Assembly: GCA_030612765.1 (NCBI GenBank)
Contig: JAUWNG010000003.1
Location: 1 to 64,000, forward strand
Direction: 5' to 3'
From: Planctomycetota bacterium
Lineage (GTDB): Bacteria; Planctomycetota; Planctomycetia; Pirellulales; Thermoguttaceae
Length of the DNA: 64,000 nucleotides
Shown: positions 53,293 to 62,722 of the stretch, piece by piece
How positions within the stretch are numbered: position 1 is the first letter of the stretch
Layout: each line of letters opens with the position of its first letter
Program-made: the position numbers and the translations under genes
Notes under the pieces: generated by a model
Seen by the model: only the letters and a program-made list of their open reading frames with translations
What the model was told of the DNA's origin: nothing
Databases searched by the model: none

Positions 53293-55656
53293 TTACCGAA
53301 TTGTGAAGTAGAAAGTGGTCCCTTGATCGGGTTGGGAATCGATCCAGATTTTTCCGTCGTGGCGTTCGACGATGCGTTTGCAGACGGCCAGCCCGATGCC
53401 GTTCCCCTTGTATTTTTGTCGCGTGTGCAGCCGTTGGAAGATCACGAAGAGTCGGTCCCAGTATTGCCGATCGATGCCGATGCCGTTGTCGCGCACGGCG
53501 AAGAGCCAATGGTCGTCCTCGCGTCGCGCCGAAACGTCGATCTCCGGGCGGCGATCGCTGCGGAACTTGACGGCGTTGCCGATCAGGTTCTGGAACAATT
53601 GGACCAATTGGGTTTCGTCGCCACGGACCTCCGGCAGCGAGTCGTGCGTGACGACCGCGCCGCTCTCCTCGATCACGGCATTCAGGTTCGACAACGCACA
53701 ATCCAATACCGCGCCCAGGCCGATATTACGAAATGGCTTGCCGCGGGTCCCCACGCGGGAGAAGTCCAGTAGATCGGTTATCAATTGCTGCATCCGCGTG
53801 ACGCCCTCGACGACGTAATGGATAAACTGGTCGGCGTCGGCGTCGAGTCGGTCCTTGTACCTCCGCTCGATCAACTGCACGTAACTGCCCACTACCCGCA
53901 GCGGCTCCTGAAGGTCGTGCGAGGCGACGTAGGCGAACTGTTCCAGCTCTTCGTTGGAGCTGGCCAACTGATCGGTCGTCCGGCGGAGCCCTTTCTCGGC
54001 TGCTTTGCGCTCGGCGATCTCCTTTTCCAATTCCCTGTTGACCGATTCCAATTCCGCCGTCCGTAGGGCTACCATTTCCTCCAAATGCTCGCGGTGCCTG
54101 GCCAGTTCTTCCTCGACTTGTTTCCGTTCGGTGATATCGGTGCAGGTTCCGATCCATTCGCGGGTATTGCCGTCATTGTCCATCACGGGTACGCCGCGGA
54201 CGGCGAAGGTGCGGAACTGTCCGTCGTGCCGTCTTATGCGGTATTCGGTGTCGTATAGGGTGCGTGTTTCGACCGCCCGCCGCCAGATTTCCCTGGCCCG
54301 CTGCCGGTCGTCGGGATGGAGCGAATCGTTCCATCCCGACCCCAACACTTCCTGCTTGCTCTGTCCGGTGAAGGCCCGCCACGAAGGAAGGTCCACGACT
54401 GCCTCGCCGTTGGCGTCGCTGGTCCACACGATTGACGTGGTGGCGATCGTCAGTGAGCGGTAGCGTTGTTCGCTTTCCTGCAAGGATCGTTCGGCGTGAA
54501 TCCGCTCGTGGGCCTCGTCTTCCAAACACCGAACGGTCGTCGCAAGTTCGGCCGTCCGCTCGCGGACGCGCCGATCGAGAGCCGCGTTGGCCGCTTCCAG
54601 TTCCCGCCGGGCGTATTGGAGCGAGGCGCCCATCTGATTGAAAGAGATCGCCAGATCGGCGAGTTCCCGGACTCCCGCCCCTTCGATAGAATGTCCCAAT
54701 TCCCCTTTGCCTATGGCGACGGCTTGTGTCTGCAAGCGTCGCAGTTGGCGGATCAGGCCGCCGCTGACCTTTGCCGCGATGAGCACCGAGCCGATCGCCA
54801 CCAGCAAGTTCAATCCGCCGGCGATCCACAGTCCCGTGTAGACGTCCGACATGGCCGTGCTTACCGGCAGGCCCGCGCCCGCCACCCAGCCGATGTCCCG
54901 AACGGGGACGCGAGCCGAAATGTACGCTTCGCCGTCGGTCGGCATCCGAAGCGTCCCCGACTTCGCCAAGTTGGTTTCGAGCGCGGCGGCCAGCAGCGGA
55001 TCCTTATCGCGCCGGTTTTCATGGCCGGTCGTTTTTGAGTTGGTGTCGTAGGCCAACACGCCTCGACGGTCGAACAGAGTAAAGACCGTGTCGTCGGTTT
55101 TACCGCGATGAAGCCCGGCAACGCGGTTCTTCAGGCTGCTGGCCGTGATAATGGCGCAGACCACGCCGTGAAGCGAGCCGTCGGGTTCGTCGACGCGGCA
55201 GGCGACAACAAAAGCCAGCTCGCCGCTGCCCCGGTCCCATAGAACGTTGCTAATCGCCCAGGGACGGCCCGCGAGCAATTCCTGGAAATATGGCCTGTCG
55301 GCAGTATCCACGCCGATCGCTTTTTCCTGACTCGACGCGAGAATCTTTCCCTCCGCGGAGACCCAATTTATCAAACGGACCGAGTGATACTGTTGGGCGG
55401 CGGTGGCGAGAAACGAGTTGGCCTGACGGGGATCGTAGGGCTTTAGGCCAAGCAGCGCCGCGCCGATCGCCGTCTCTTGTCGACGCACGTCAAAGACGTA
55501 CGCTTTGAAGGTCGCCGTCAACGCCCGGGCCTGCTCCAGGTTGGACTGTTCTTGCTGCGTCCAGCGGCTGAAGTACCAAGCCGTGTATATGCCCGCTTGC
55601 ACGGCCAGCAACGGCATAAGCACCACCAGCACCAGCAGTACCAGCGTGCCGCGCAT
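53293..55656 (-). CDS. Sensor histidine kinase (Cache-HAMP-PAS-HisKA-HATPase)
   Basis: YVASHDLQEPLRVVGSYVQLIERRY; DNGIGIDRQYWDRLFVIFQRLH; KGNGIGLAVCKRIVERHDGKIWIDS; start uncertain. Confidence 0.9.
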   Translation of the reverse strand: MRGTLVLLVLVVLMPLLAVQAGIYTAWYFSRWTQQEQSNLEQARALTATFKAYVFDVRRQETAIGAALLGLKPYDPRQANSFLATAAQQYHSVRLINWVSAEGKILASSQEKAIGVDTADRPYFQELLAGRPWAISNVLWDRGSGELAFVVACRVDEPDGSLHGVVCAIITASSLKNRVAGLHRGKTDDTVFTLFDRRGVLAYDTNSKTTGHENRRDKDPLLAAALETNLAKSGTLRMPTDGEAYISARVPVRDIGWVAGAGLPVSTAMSDVYTGLWIAGGLNLLVAIGSVLIAAKVSGGLIRQLRRLQTQAVAIGKGELGHSIEGAGVRELADLAISFNQMGASLQYARRELEAANAALDRRVRERTAELATTVRCLEDEAHERIHAERSLQESEQRYRSLTIATTSIVWTSDANGEAVVDLPSWRAFTGQSKQEVLGSGWNDSLHPDDRQRAREIWRRAVETRTLYDTEYRIRRHDGQFRTFAVRGVPVMDNDGNTREWIGTCTDITERKQVEEELARHREHLEEMVALRTAELESVNRELEKEIAERKAAEKGLRRTTDQLASSNEELEQFAYVASHDLQEPLRVVGSYVQLIERRYKDRLDADADQFIHYVVEGVTRMQQLITDLLDFSRVGTRGKPFRNIGLGAVLDCALSNLNAVIEESGAVVTHDSLPEVRGDETQLVQLFQNLIGNAVKFRSDRRPEIDVSARREDDHWLFAVRDNGIGIDRQYWDRLFVIFQRLHTRQKYKGNGIGLAVCKRIVERHDGKIWIDSQPDQGTTFYFTIR

Positions 55657-55882
55657 GGTAACCGGGAATCGTCGATGGCCGGCGGCGTGGATCACGAAAT
55701 ACCCCCCATTTGACCTCTCGATTCTCACAGTGTACCAAGTGACCGGAAATTTATTAGCCGGTATCCTCAATAATCCCGAGGATGTCCGAAATTTCGTCCA
55801 TTTCTCGACTTTTCACTGATTCCTGGTTCCCACGCTCTGAGGTTGTGAATTTTTCAAATTGGCGCCATCACGACCACAATTC

Positions 55883-55940
55883 GTAGGGTGCGTGAAACGC
55901 ACCATGTGCTACCGGTTGTGGTGCGTTTCACGCACCCTAC
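55883..55940. repeat. GTAGGGTG-type hairpin
   Basis: Perfect 22-nt arms GTAGGGTGCGTGAAACGCACCA / TGGTGCGTTTCACGCACCCTAC. Confidence 0.9.
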
Positions 55941-56068
55941 AAAAAATTCACAACCTCTCTGCGTCGCCTGTCGCTGGTTCCCTTGACCCGCTTATGTTGC
56001 TTTTTTCGGATGTGCGACTTGCTCTCCGAATGCCGATAAAAACGATATGCGGGATTACACATAGGCTC

Positions 56069-57613
56069 ATGAGCGTGTCGCAAAACAAAATGCGTAGTGC
56101 ATTTGCTTTATTTTTCGTTGTCTTGTTTGCCGTCGGGGGGTGTGTATCGCCCGGCGAGTATTTCCGCAACGACCTGAAGGTCGGCCCTAACTACTGCCCC
56201 CCCCAGGCAGCCGCCGCAAAGGACTGGATCGACGCCGCCGATAGCCACGTCAGCAGTGAGCCGGCCGATCTGGCCCGATGGTGGTCGATTTTCCACGACC
56301 CCAAGCTGGACGCCCTCGTCCAGACGGCCGTCCGGCAGAACCTCACGCTGCGCGAGGCGGGCTACCGTGTGCTCCAAGCCCGCGCGGCCAGGGCCATCGC
56401 CAGCGGAAACCTCTTCCCGCAACAGCAAGATGCCTTCGGTTCCCAGGCCCGAAACGCCGCCGGCATTGCCGCGGCCAACACCCAGTTTCTCACCGAGCGG
56501 TTCTACGATCAGTGGGACGCCGGATTCAATCTGGCCTGGGAACTCGATTTCTGGGGTCGCTTCCGTCGGGCGATCGAAGCGGCCGACGCCGACCTGGACG
56601 CACGGGTCGCCAACTACGATCAGGCGATGGTTACGCTTCTGGCCGATATCGCGTCCACCTACGTCGAAATCCGCACGCTACAGCAGCGAATCGTGCTGAT
56701 CCGGGAAAACGTAAAACTTCAACGGGAAACGTACATCATCGCCGACGCGCGGTTTCGCGGCGGTCAGGTGAGCGAGTTGGACGTGGATCAGGCCATCAGC
56801 ACGCTGTCCCAAAACGAGGCCCGTATCCCGAGGCTCAAATTGCAGCTCCGCGAGGCGTCGAACCGGCTTTGCGTGTTGCTCGGAGTGCCGCCGGTCGATT
56901 TGAGGGCGATGCTGGGCACCGGGCCGATCCCCGCCGCGCCGTCGGAGGTGGTCGTCGGCGTCCCCGCCGATCTGTTGCGGCGTCGCCCCGACGTTCGCCG
57001 CGCCGAACGCGAGATTCAGGCGCAAAGCGCGCGGGTCGGCATCGCCACCGCGGAACTCTATCCGCACATCGGCATCACCGGCACGCTCGACTATTCGGCC
57101 CAAAACTTCGACGACCTGTTCAGCAATCGCGCGTTTCAGGGTGGGATCGGTCCCTCGTTCCGATGGAACATTCTGAACTACGGCCGGCTGTTGAACTACA
57201 TCCGGCTGCAAGACGCCAAGCTGGCCGAGCGAATCGTTTCCTATCAGCACCTCGTATTGCAGGCCAACGCCGAGGCGGAAAACGGGATCGCGCGGTTTCT
57301 ACGCGGCCGGCAGCGCACGCAATGGCTCAACAAGAGCGTCGTCGCCTCGCAAAAGGCGGCGAAAATCGCCATCGCACAGTATAAAGGCGGACTGATCGAC
57401 TTCAATTGGGTCGCCATTGTCGAGCAGAACCTCGTCAACCAGCAAGAGTTGCTGGCCCAATCGCAAGGCGACACGACGCTGGGGCTGGTCCAGACATACC
57501 GCGCGCTGGGCGGCGGATGGCAGAGCGCCTACGAGTCGTCGTCGGTCATTCCGGCATCGGTCGTCGAACCGATTCCCGCGCCGCTCGAACGGTTGCCGCC
57601 GGTCGGGCCATGA
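56069..57613 (+). CDS. RND efflux outer-membrane lipoprotein (NodT/OprM-like)
   Basis: Lipobox FAVGGC; DLARWWSIFHDPKLDALVQTAVRQNLTLREAGYRVLQARAAR; GVPADLLRRRPDVRRAEREIQAQSARVGIATAELYPHIGITG. Confidence 0.92.
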   Translation: MSVSQNKMRSAFALFFVVLFAVGGCVSPGEYFRNDLKVGPNYCPPQAAAAKDWIDAADSHVSSEPADLARWWSIFHDPKLDALVQTAVRQNLTLREAGYRVLQARAARAIASGNLFPQQQDAFGSQARNAAGIAAANTQFLTERFYDQWDAGFNLAWELDFWGRFRRAIEAADADLDARVANYDQAMVTLLADIASTYVEIRTLQQRIVLIRENVKLQRETYIIADARFRGGQVSELDVDQAISTLSQNEARIPRLKLQLREASNRLCVLLGVPPVDLRAMLGTGPIPAAPSEVVVGVPADLLRRRPDVRRAEREIQAQSARVGIATAELYPHIGITGTLDYSAQNFDDLFSNRAFQGGIGPSFRWNILNYGRLLNYIRLQDAKLAERIVSYQHLVLQANAEAENGIARFLRGRQRTQWLNKSVVASQKAAKIAIAQYKGGLIDFNWVAIVEQNLVNQQELLAQSQGDTTLGLVQTYRALGGGWQSAYESSSVIPASVVEPIPAPLERLPPVGP

Positions 57614-57618
57614 TGACT

Positions 57619-57667
57619 CGTTCCCATGCTCCGCATGGGAACGCACTGCCCGGACGCTCCGCGTCCG
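57619..57667. repeat. Two TCC-triloop hairpins
   Basis: CGTTCCCATGC-TCC-GCATGGGAACG and CGGACGC-TCC-GCGTCCG. Confidence 0.9.
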
Positions 57668-57974
57668 CGGGATGTGGGTAACAACTGGGTAGCACGTCCC
57701 TAAGCGAAGCGAAGTCGAGTAGGGTGGGGCTTCGTTTCGCTCGACCCACCCTACGTTCCTTTCCTTGAGGCGTATCACAAGCCACTCAAGTCTGCCAATG
57801 GTGATGACCGAGTGGGTATCATGCTTCAGGGCGTCGATAAGGAGCGAATTCCATTGTCTGCGACTATCGAAGGCCGTAACGAATAGGATATAATAAGCGG
57901 CTCCTACGGACGCGCTATCGCGCGCCGCAGAACTGTGCCGTTATGTCGCAAAGGGAACTAGGATAAAAATAGAT

Positions 57975-58877
57975 ATGTTTGAAAATCGACCATCTGTGTT
58001 TATCGGTTCTTCAACCGAAGGTTTGCCGATTGCTGAAGCAATACAGGTAAACCTTGACCATGCCTGCGAAATCGTGATTTGGAGCCAAGGTGTCTTTGGA
58101 TTAAGCAGCAATACTTTGATATCGTTGGTTGAACGGCTGCCAGACTTCGATTTTGCGATCCTTGTCCTTACACCAGACGATCTGGTGCAGAGTAGGGGCG
58201 ATACTCAACAGTCACCACGCGACAATGTGCTTCTCGAACTTGGGCTCTGCATTGGTGCTCTTGGACGCCAACGGACGTTTGCCGTATTCGATAGGACATC
58301 AAATATCAAGATTCCCTCCGACTTGGCTGGTGTAACCCTTGCAAATTACCAACCGCACTCAGATGGAAATCTTCAAGCGTCGCTTGGCGCCTCCTGCACA
58401 ATAATCAAAGCAGCAATCCAGAAGCTTGGTGTTAAACCGCAGCGCTCGCCAGAAACCGAAATCAATCAAAACACGCAATTCCAAATTATCCACGATTTGC
58501 TGGACGATTCCATAGAACAGCTTTTCATATTGATGGACGAAAGGAACATTGTGGTACAACGTGACAACATGTTTGGACTGGGGCTGCGATACCAATTCAG
58601 CAAACATAACGGCAGCGCTGGTAAGGGATCTTTGTCCGTCAATGATATGTGCCGCAAGATGCCGGACGCAGGACTCTTGCAGCAAGACCTACGAAACAAC
58701 GTAAGCCTGACTGATCGTGGTAAACAATTCGTTGATTGGTTAATCGAACGCGGTCACAAGGCCGAGTATTTCAGTTCCGACATTGGTGGATGGGGCAATC
58801 CACCTGATGGTTGGCCCGACATGTGGAGTTTGTCACCGCCATTGGGACCTGGTGATGTGCCCGGTAAGTCGACATAA
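57975..58877 (+). CDS. TIR-like (PF10137-type) nucleotide-binding / putative NADase effector
   Basis: SVFIGSSTEGLPIAEAIQVNLDHACEIVIWSQGVFGLSSNTLISLVE...FAILVLTPDDL...SPRDNVLLELGLCIGALGRQRTFAVFD...KIPSDLAGVTLA; extra C-terminal domain. Confidence 0.82.
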   Translation: MFENRPSVFIGSSTEGLPIAEAIQVNLDHACEIVIWSQGVFGLSSNTLISLVERLPDFDFAILVLTPDDLVQSRGDTQQSPRDNVLLELGLCIGALGRQRTFAVFDRTSNIKIPSDLAGVTLANYQPHSDGNLQASLGASCTIIKAAIQKLGVKPQRSPETEINQNTQFQIIHDLLDDSIEQLFILMDERNIVVQRDNMFGLGLRYQFSKHNGSAGKGSLSVNDMCRKMPDAGLLQQDLRNNVSLTDRGKQFVDWLIERGHKAEYFSSDIGGWGNPPDGWPDMWSLSPPLGPGDVPGKST

Positions 58878-58895
58878 TAAATCGCTAGCGGGTGT

Positions 58896-58918
58896 CACTG
58901 CTGGCTTGTCCAGCAGTG
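58896..58918. repeat. CACTGCTGGCTTGTCCAGCAGTG dispersed hairpin repeat
   Basis: Exact copies also at 44041-44063 and 45847-45869; variants at 44086, 46021, 48626. Confidence 0.9.
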
Positions 58919-58988
58919 CCGTTCGGGACAGCGCATTGTTGCGGAGGATTGAACAAGTAATATCGAGCAAATCGTTGCTGGAAAACAG

Positions 58989-59320
58989 GCCCGTTCACGG
59001 GCGTTTCCGCGGCAGCGGTATTAGGCCCGGCATTTATGCCGGGTTGGTGAAGCGGCGTCCCGTTTGTTTTCTTTGTCACGCCCGTTCACGGGCGTCCTCG
59101 ATGTTGCGGCGGCATGGAGAGAGGAGCCCCGTGAACGGGGCTGACAACCGATGACCGTGGTGTTGCTCATCTCACCCGGCGTAAACGCCGGGCCTATTAC
59201 CGCCTTCGGCGGAAAGGGTCGTAAACGACCCTCTCGACTGGTCCTGACGTAATGTCGTCGAGCAATCGTAGGCCGGGTTGCAACCCGGCGATAATTATGC
59301 CGGGTCTTGACCCGGCCTAC
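58989..59320. repeat. Array of about nine short perfect hairpins
   Basis: GCCCGTTCACGGGC, CCCGGCATTTATGCCGGG, CGCCCGTTCACGGGCG, AGCCCCGTGAACGGGGCT, CCCGGCGTAAACGCCGGG, CCGCCTTCGGCGG, AGGGTCGTAAACGACCCT, GCCGGGTTGCAACCCGGC, GCCGGGTCTTGACCCGGC. Confidence 0.9.
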
Positions 59321-62300
59321 ATTGTTTCCGTCCCAGCCTCACCCGCATAATGACGTAGAAGAAAACGGGCGTCAGTATGACGCCGAAGAAGGTGACGCCG
59401 ATCATGCCGCTGAAGACGGCGGTGCCGAGCGAGTGGCGCATTTCGGCTCCCGCGCCCGTGCCGACCAACAACGGCACCACGCCCAGAATGAAGGCGAACG
59501 AGGTCATAATGATCGGCCGCAACCGGAGCCGGGCGGATTCCACCGTGGCCTCGTGGAGCGGCTTGCCTTCCTTGCGCAGTTGTTCGGCGAACTCGACGAT
59601 GAGGATCGCGTTTTTGGCCGCCAGCCCGACCAACACCAGGAACCCGATCTGCACGAAGATGTCGATCGGCAAGGAAGTGATCAACATGCCGGTGGCCGCG
59701 CAGAGCAGGCACATCGGGATGACCATGATGACGGCCATCGGCAGTTTCCAGCTTTCGTATTTCGCCGCCAGCACCAGGAAGATCAGGGCCGTGCCGATGG
59801 CGAAGATGTAGATGCCCACGTTGCCGGCCAGGATTTGCAGATACATGATCTCGGTCCATTCGTAGGTGGCGTCTTCCTTGTCGGCCAGATTCTGCATGGT
59901 GTCGATCACCTGGCCGGAGCTGATGCCCTCGGCTGGGTTTCCGATCACCGGCGAGGAGGCGTACATGTTGTAGCGCATGACCATCACCGGGCCGCCGATG
60001 CTTTCGGCCTTGAAGAGCGTGGCCAGGGGCACCATTTGGCCTAGCTTGTTGCGCACCTTCAGTTGCGAGAGTTTCGAGACCTGCGTGCGGTAATCTTCCT
60101 CGGCCAGCACGTTCACCTGCCAGGTGCGGCCGAACTTGTTGAAGAGGTTGACGAAGTATCCGCCCATGTATACTTGCAGGGTGTTGAAAACGTCGTTCAT
60201 GGCCACGCCCAGCGATTCGCATTTCGTGCGGTCGATGTCGAGGTAATACTGGGGCGTGTCGGCGCGGAACATGGTGAACACGCCGATCAGACTCGGATCG
60301 TCGTTGGCCTCGGCGACCAGTTTATCGGTGGATTTTTGCAGCTCGTCGAGATCGACGTATCCGCGCTGCTCGACTTGCAGTTTGAACCCGCCGCCGTTGC
60401 CCAGCCCTTGGATCGGCGGGGCGCGAAAGACCTGAATCTCCGCCTCGTCGATCTCGGCGGCGAACCGTTTCCGCAGCTTTTCGGCGATCACGGCGTCGTA
60501 CTCTTCGTGGCTGTGCCGATCCCCGAACGGTTCGAGGATGACGAAGCAGGAGCCGAAGTTCGAGCTGTTGGCGTTGAGCATAAACGACTGCCCGGCGACA
60601 GAAAGCGTATGGGCAACGCCGGGGATGCGGGGATAACGCTTCGGGTCGGACGGGTCGCCAAGCACGATCCGGTCGACCTGGGCCATCACTTCTTCGGTCC
60701 GTTGGACCGAAGCCGAGTCGGGCAACTGGACGTTGACCAGCAGATAGCCCTGGTCCTGCTCGGGAATGAACGCCTTGGGCGCTATGTTTATCGTCCAGCC
60801 GGTCAGCAGCAGCAGTCCGCCGTAGACCAGCAGGACGATGACGCACAGACGGACCAACCGCCCGATTGTCCGGCCGTAAAACTCCGTGAATATGTCGAAC
60901 AGCTTGTTGAACGCCTTGAAAAACTTCGACAGGACCGCGTTGACCGGCGAGACGATAAACCAACCGATCGCTCCGCCGAGCAGCGCGCCGGGCGTCGTCA
61001 CGGCGAAGAACATCGGCCAGGGCAGCCCGCCCCCTTCACCTCCGCCTTCGGTGTGCAAGCCGAGTTGGGCGGCAAAATACTTCTTCGCCGCCCAGACCGC
61101 CAGCACCCCGCCGATGATGCCGAATATCCACCAGGGCAACGCCTCGTGGATCGGGCGGCCGTGCTCGTCGAGCTTCTGCTTCTCGAAAATCGCCACCGCG
61201 CGAGACGGAGTGAGCGTCATCGCGTTGATGGCCGAGATAATCATCGCCGACGAAATGACCAGGGCGAACTGACGGAAAAACTGGCCCGTAACGCCGGGAA
61301 CGAACACGCTCGGCAGAAAGACCGAACAGAGCACCAGCGTGATGGCGATGATCGGCCCGGTGACTTCCGACATCGCCTTGATCGTGGCCTCCTTGGGCTT
61401 CAGGCCGAGCGACATCTGCCGCTCGACGTTTTCCAATACGACTATCGCGTCATCGACGACTATTCCGATGGCGAGCACCATTCCGAACAGGGTGAGGTTG
61501 TTCAGGCTGAATCCCATCACGGCCATCACCGCGAAGGTGCCGACCAGCGAGACCGGCACGTCGATCATCGGCAGGATCATCGCCCGCCAGTCCTGGAGGA
61601 ACAGCAGCACGACGATCGCCACCAGTATCACGGCGTCGAGGAGTGTTTTCAGCACCTCGTCGACCGATTCCTGAATGAACGGAGTGGTGTCGTAAACGAT
61701 GCGGTATTCGAGACCCGCGGGAAACGACTTGCTCAACTCGCGCATCTTGGCCTTGATCTTATCGGCCACGTCCAGGGCGTTCGAGCCGGGCAATTGGAAG
61801 ACGGCCAGGCCGACCGACGGTTGGCCGTCGAGCCGGCAGGTCTGGTCGTACATCTGGGCGCCGAGTTCGACGCGGCCCACGTCGCGAAGCCGGACAATCT
61901 GGCTCGACATGCGCCCCTCCGCCTCGTTTCCCTGGTCGGTCTTGATGATGATGTCGGCGAACTGATCGGGGTCGGCCAATCGCCCCAGCGTGCTGAGTGT
62001 GAACTGGAATACCTGGCCGGGCGGCGCCGGCGGCTGGCCGATCTGACCGGCCGCCACCTGCACGTTCTGGCTCTGGATCGCCTGAAGCACGTCTATCGTG
62101 GCCAGGTTGCGGGTAGCCATTTTCTGCGGGTCGAGCCAGACCCTCATGCTGTAGTCCCGCTGGCCGAGATAGGTCACGTCGCCCACGCCGTCGATCCGCG
62201 CGATTTCGTCCTTGATCTGAATGGTGGCGTAGTTCGACAGGTAGATGTCGTCGTAGCGTCCGTCGGGCGAGATCAAATTGACGCACAACAGGATGCTCGG

Positions 62301-62702
62301 CGATTTCTTCTTGGTGTTTACTCCTTGGACCTGCACCTCGCGGGGAAGCTGGGGCATCGCCAACGCCACGCGGTTCTGCACCAACACCTGGGCCATGTTC
62401 AGGTCGGTGCCCAACTCGAAGGTGACGGTCAGGTTGTATGCCCCGTCGTTGGTGCATTGCGACGACATGTAGAGCATTCGCTCGACGCCGTTGACCTGCT
62501 GTTCGATCGGGGCGGCGACGCTGTCGGCCACCACCTTGGCGCTTGCCCCGGGGTAACTGGCAGTGACCGAAACGGTCGGCGGCGTGATGTCGGGATACTG
62601 AGCGACCGGCAGCAGAAACGCCGTCACTCCGCCGGCCAGCAAAATGACCAGCGAGATGACCCAGGCGAATATCGGACGTTCGATGAAAAACTTGGCGAAC
62701 AT
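59295..62702 (-). CDS. RND (HAE1/AcrB-like) efflux permease
   Basis: MFAKFFIERPIFAWVISLVILLAGG...AQYPDITPPTVSVTASYPGAS...VLAIGIVVDDAIVVLENVER. Confidence 0.95.
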   Translation of the reverse strand: MFAKFFIERPIFAWVISLVILLAGGVTAFLLPVAQYPDITPPTVSVTASYPGASAKVVADSVAAPIEQQVNGVERMLYMSSQCTNDGAYNLTVTFELGTDLNMAQVLVQNRVALAMPQLPREVQVQGVNTKKKSPSILLCVNLISPDGRYDDIYLSNYATIQIKDEIARIDGVGDVTYLGQRDYSMRVWLDPQKMATRNLATIDVLQAIQSQNVQVAAGQIGQPPAPPGQVFQFTLSTLGRLADPDQFADIIIKTDQGNEAEGRMSSQIVRLRDVGRVELGAQMYDQTCRLDGQPSVGLAVFQLPGSNALDVADKIKAKMRELSKSFPAGLEYRIVYDTTPFIQESVDEVLKTLLDAVILVAIVVLLFLQDWRAMILPMIDVPVSLVGTFAVMAVMGFSLNNLTLFGMVLAIGIVVDDAIVVLENVERQMSLGLKPKEATIKAMSEVTGPIIAITLVLCSVFLPSVFVPGVTGQFFRQFALVISSAMIISAINAMTLTPSRAVAIFEKQKLDEHGRPIHEALPWWIFGIIGGVLAVWAAKKYFAAQLGLHTEGGGEGGGLPWPMFFAVTTPGALLGGAIGWFIVSPVNAVLSKFFKAFNKLFDIFTEFYGRTIGRLVRLCVIVLLVYGGLLLLTGWTINIAPKAFIPEQDQGYLLVNVQLPDSASVQRTEEVMAQVDRIVLGDPSDPKRYPRIPGVAHTLSVAGQSFMLNANSSNFGSCFVILEPFGDRHSHEEYDAVIAEKLRKRFAAEIDEAEIQVFRAPPIQGLGNGGGFKLQVEQRGYVDLDELQKSTDKLVAEANDDPSLIGVFTMFRADTPQYYLDIDRTKCESLGVAMNDVFNTLQVYMGGYFVNLFNKFGRTWQVNVLAEEDYRTQVSKLSQLKVRNKLGQMVPLATLFKAESIGGPVMVMRYNMYASSPVIGNPAEGISSGQVIDTMQNLADKEDATYEWTEIMYLQILAGNVGIYIFAIGTALIFLVLAAKYESWKLPMAVIMVIPMCLLCAATGMLITSLPIDIFVQIGFLVLVGLAAKNAILIVEFAEQLRKEGKPLHEATVESARLRLRPIIMTSFAFILGVVPLLVGTGAGAEMRHSLGTAVFSGMIGVTFFGVILTPVFFYVIMRVRLGRKQCRPGQDPA

Positions 62703-62722
62703 GCTGCTCGTACCCCGGACTG

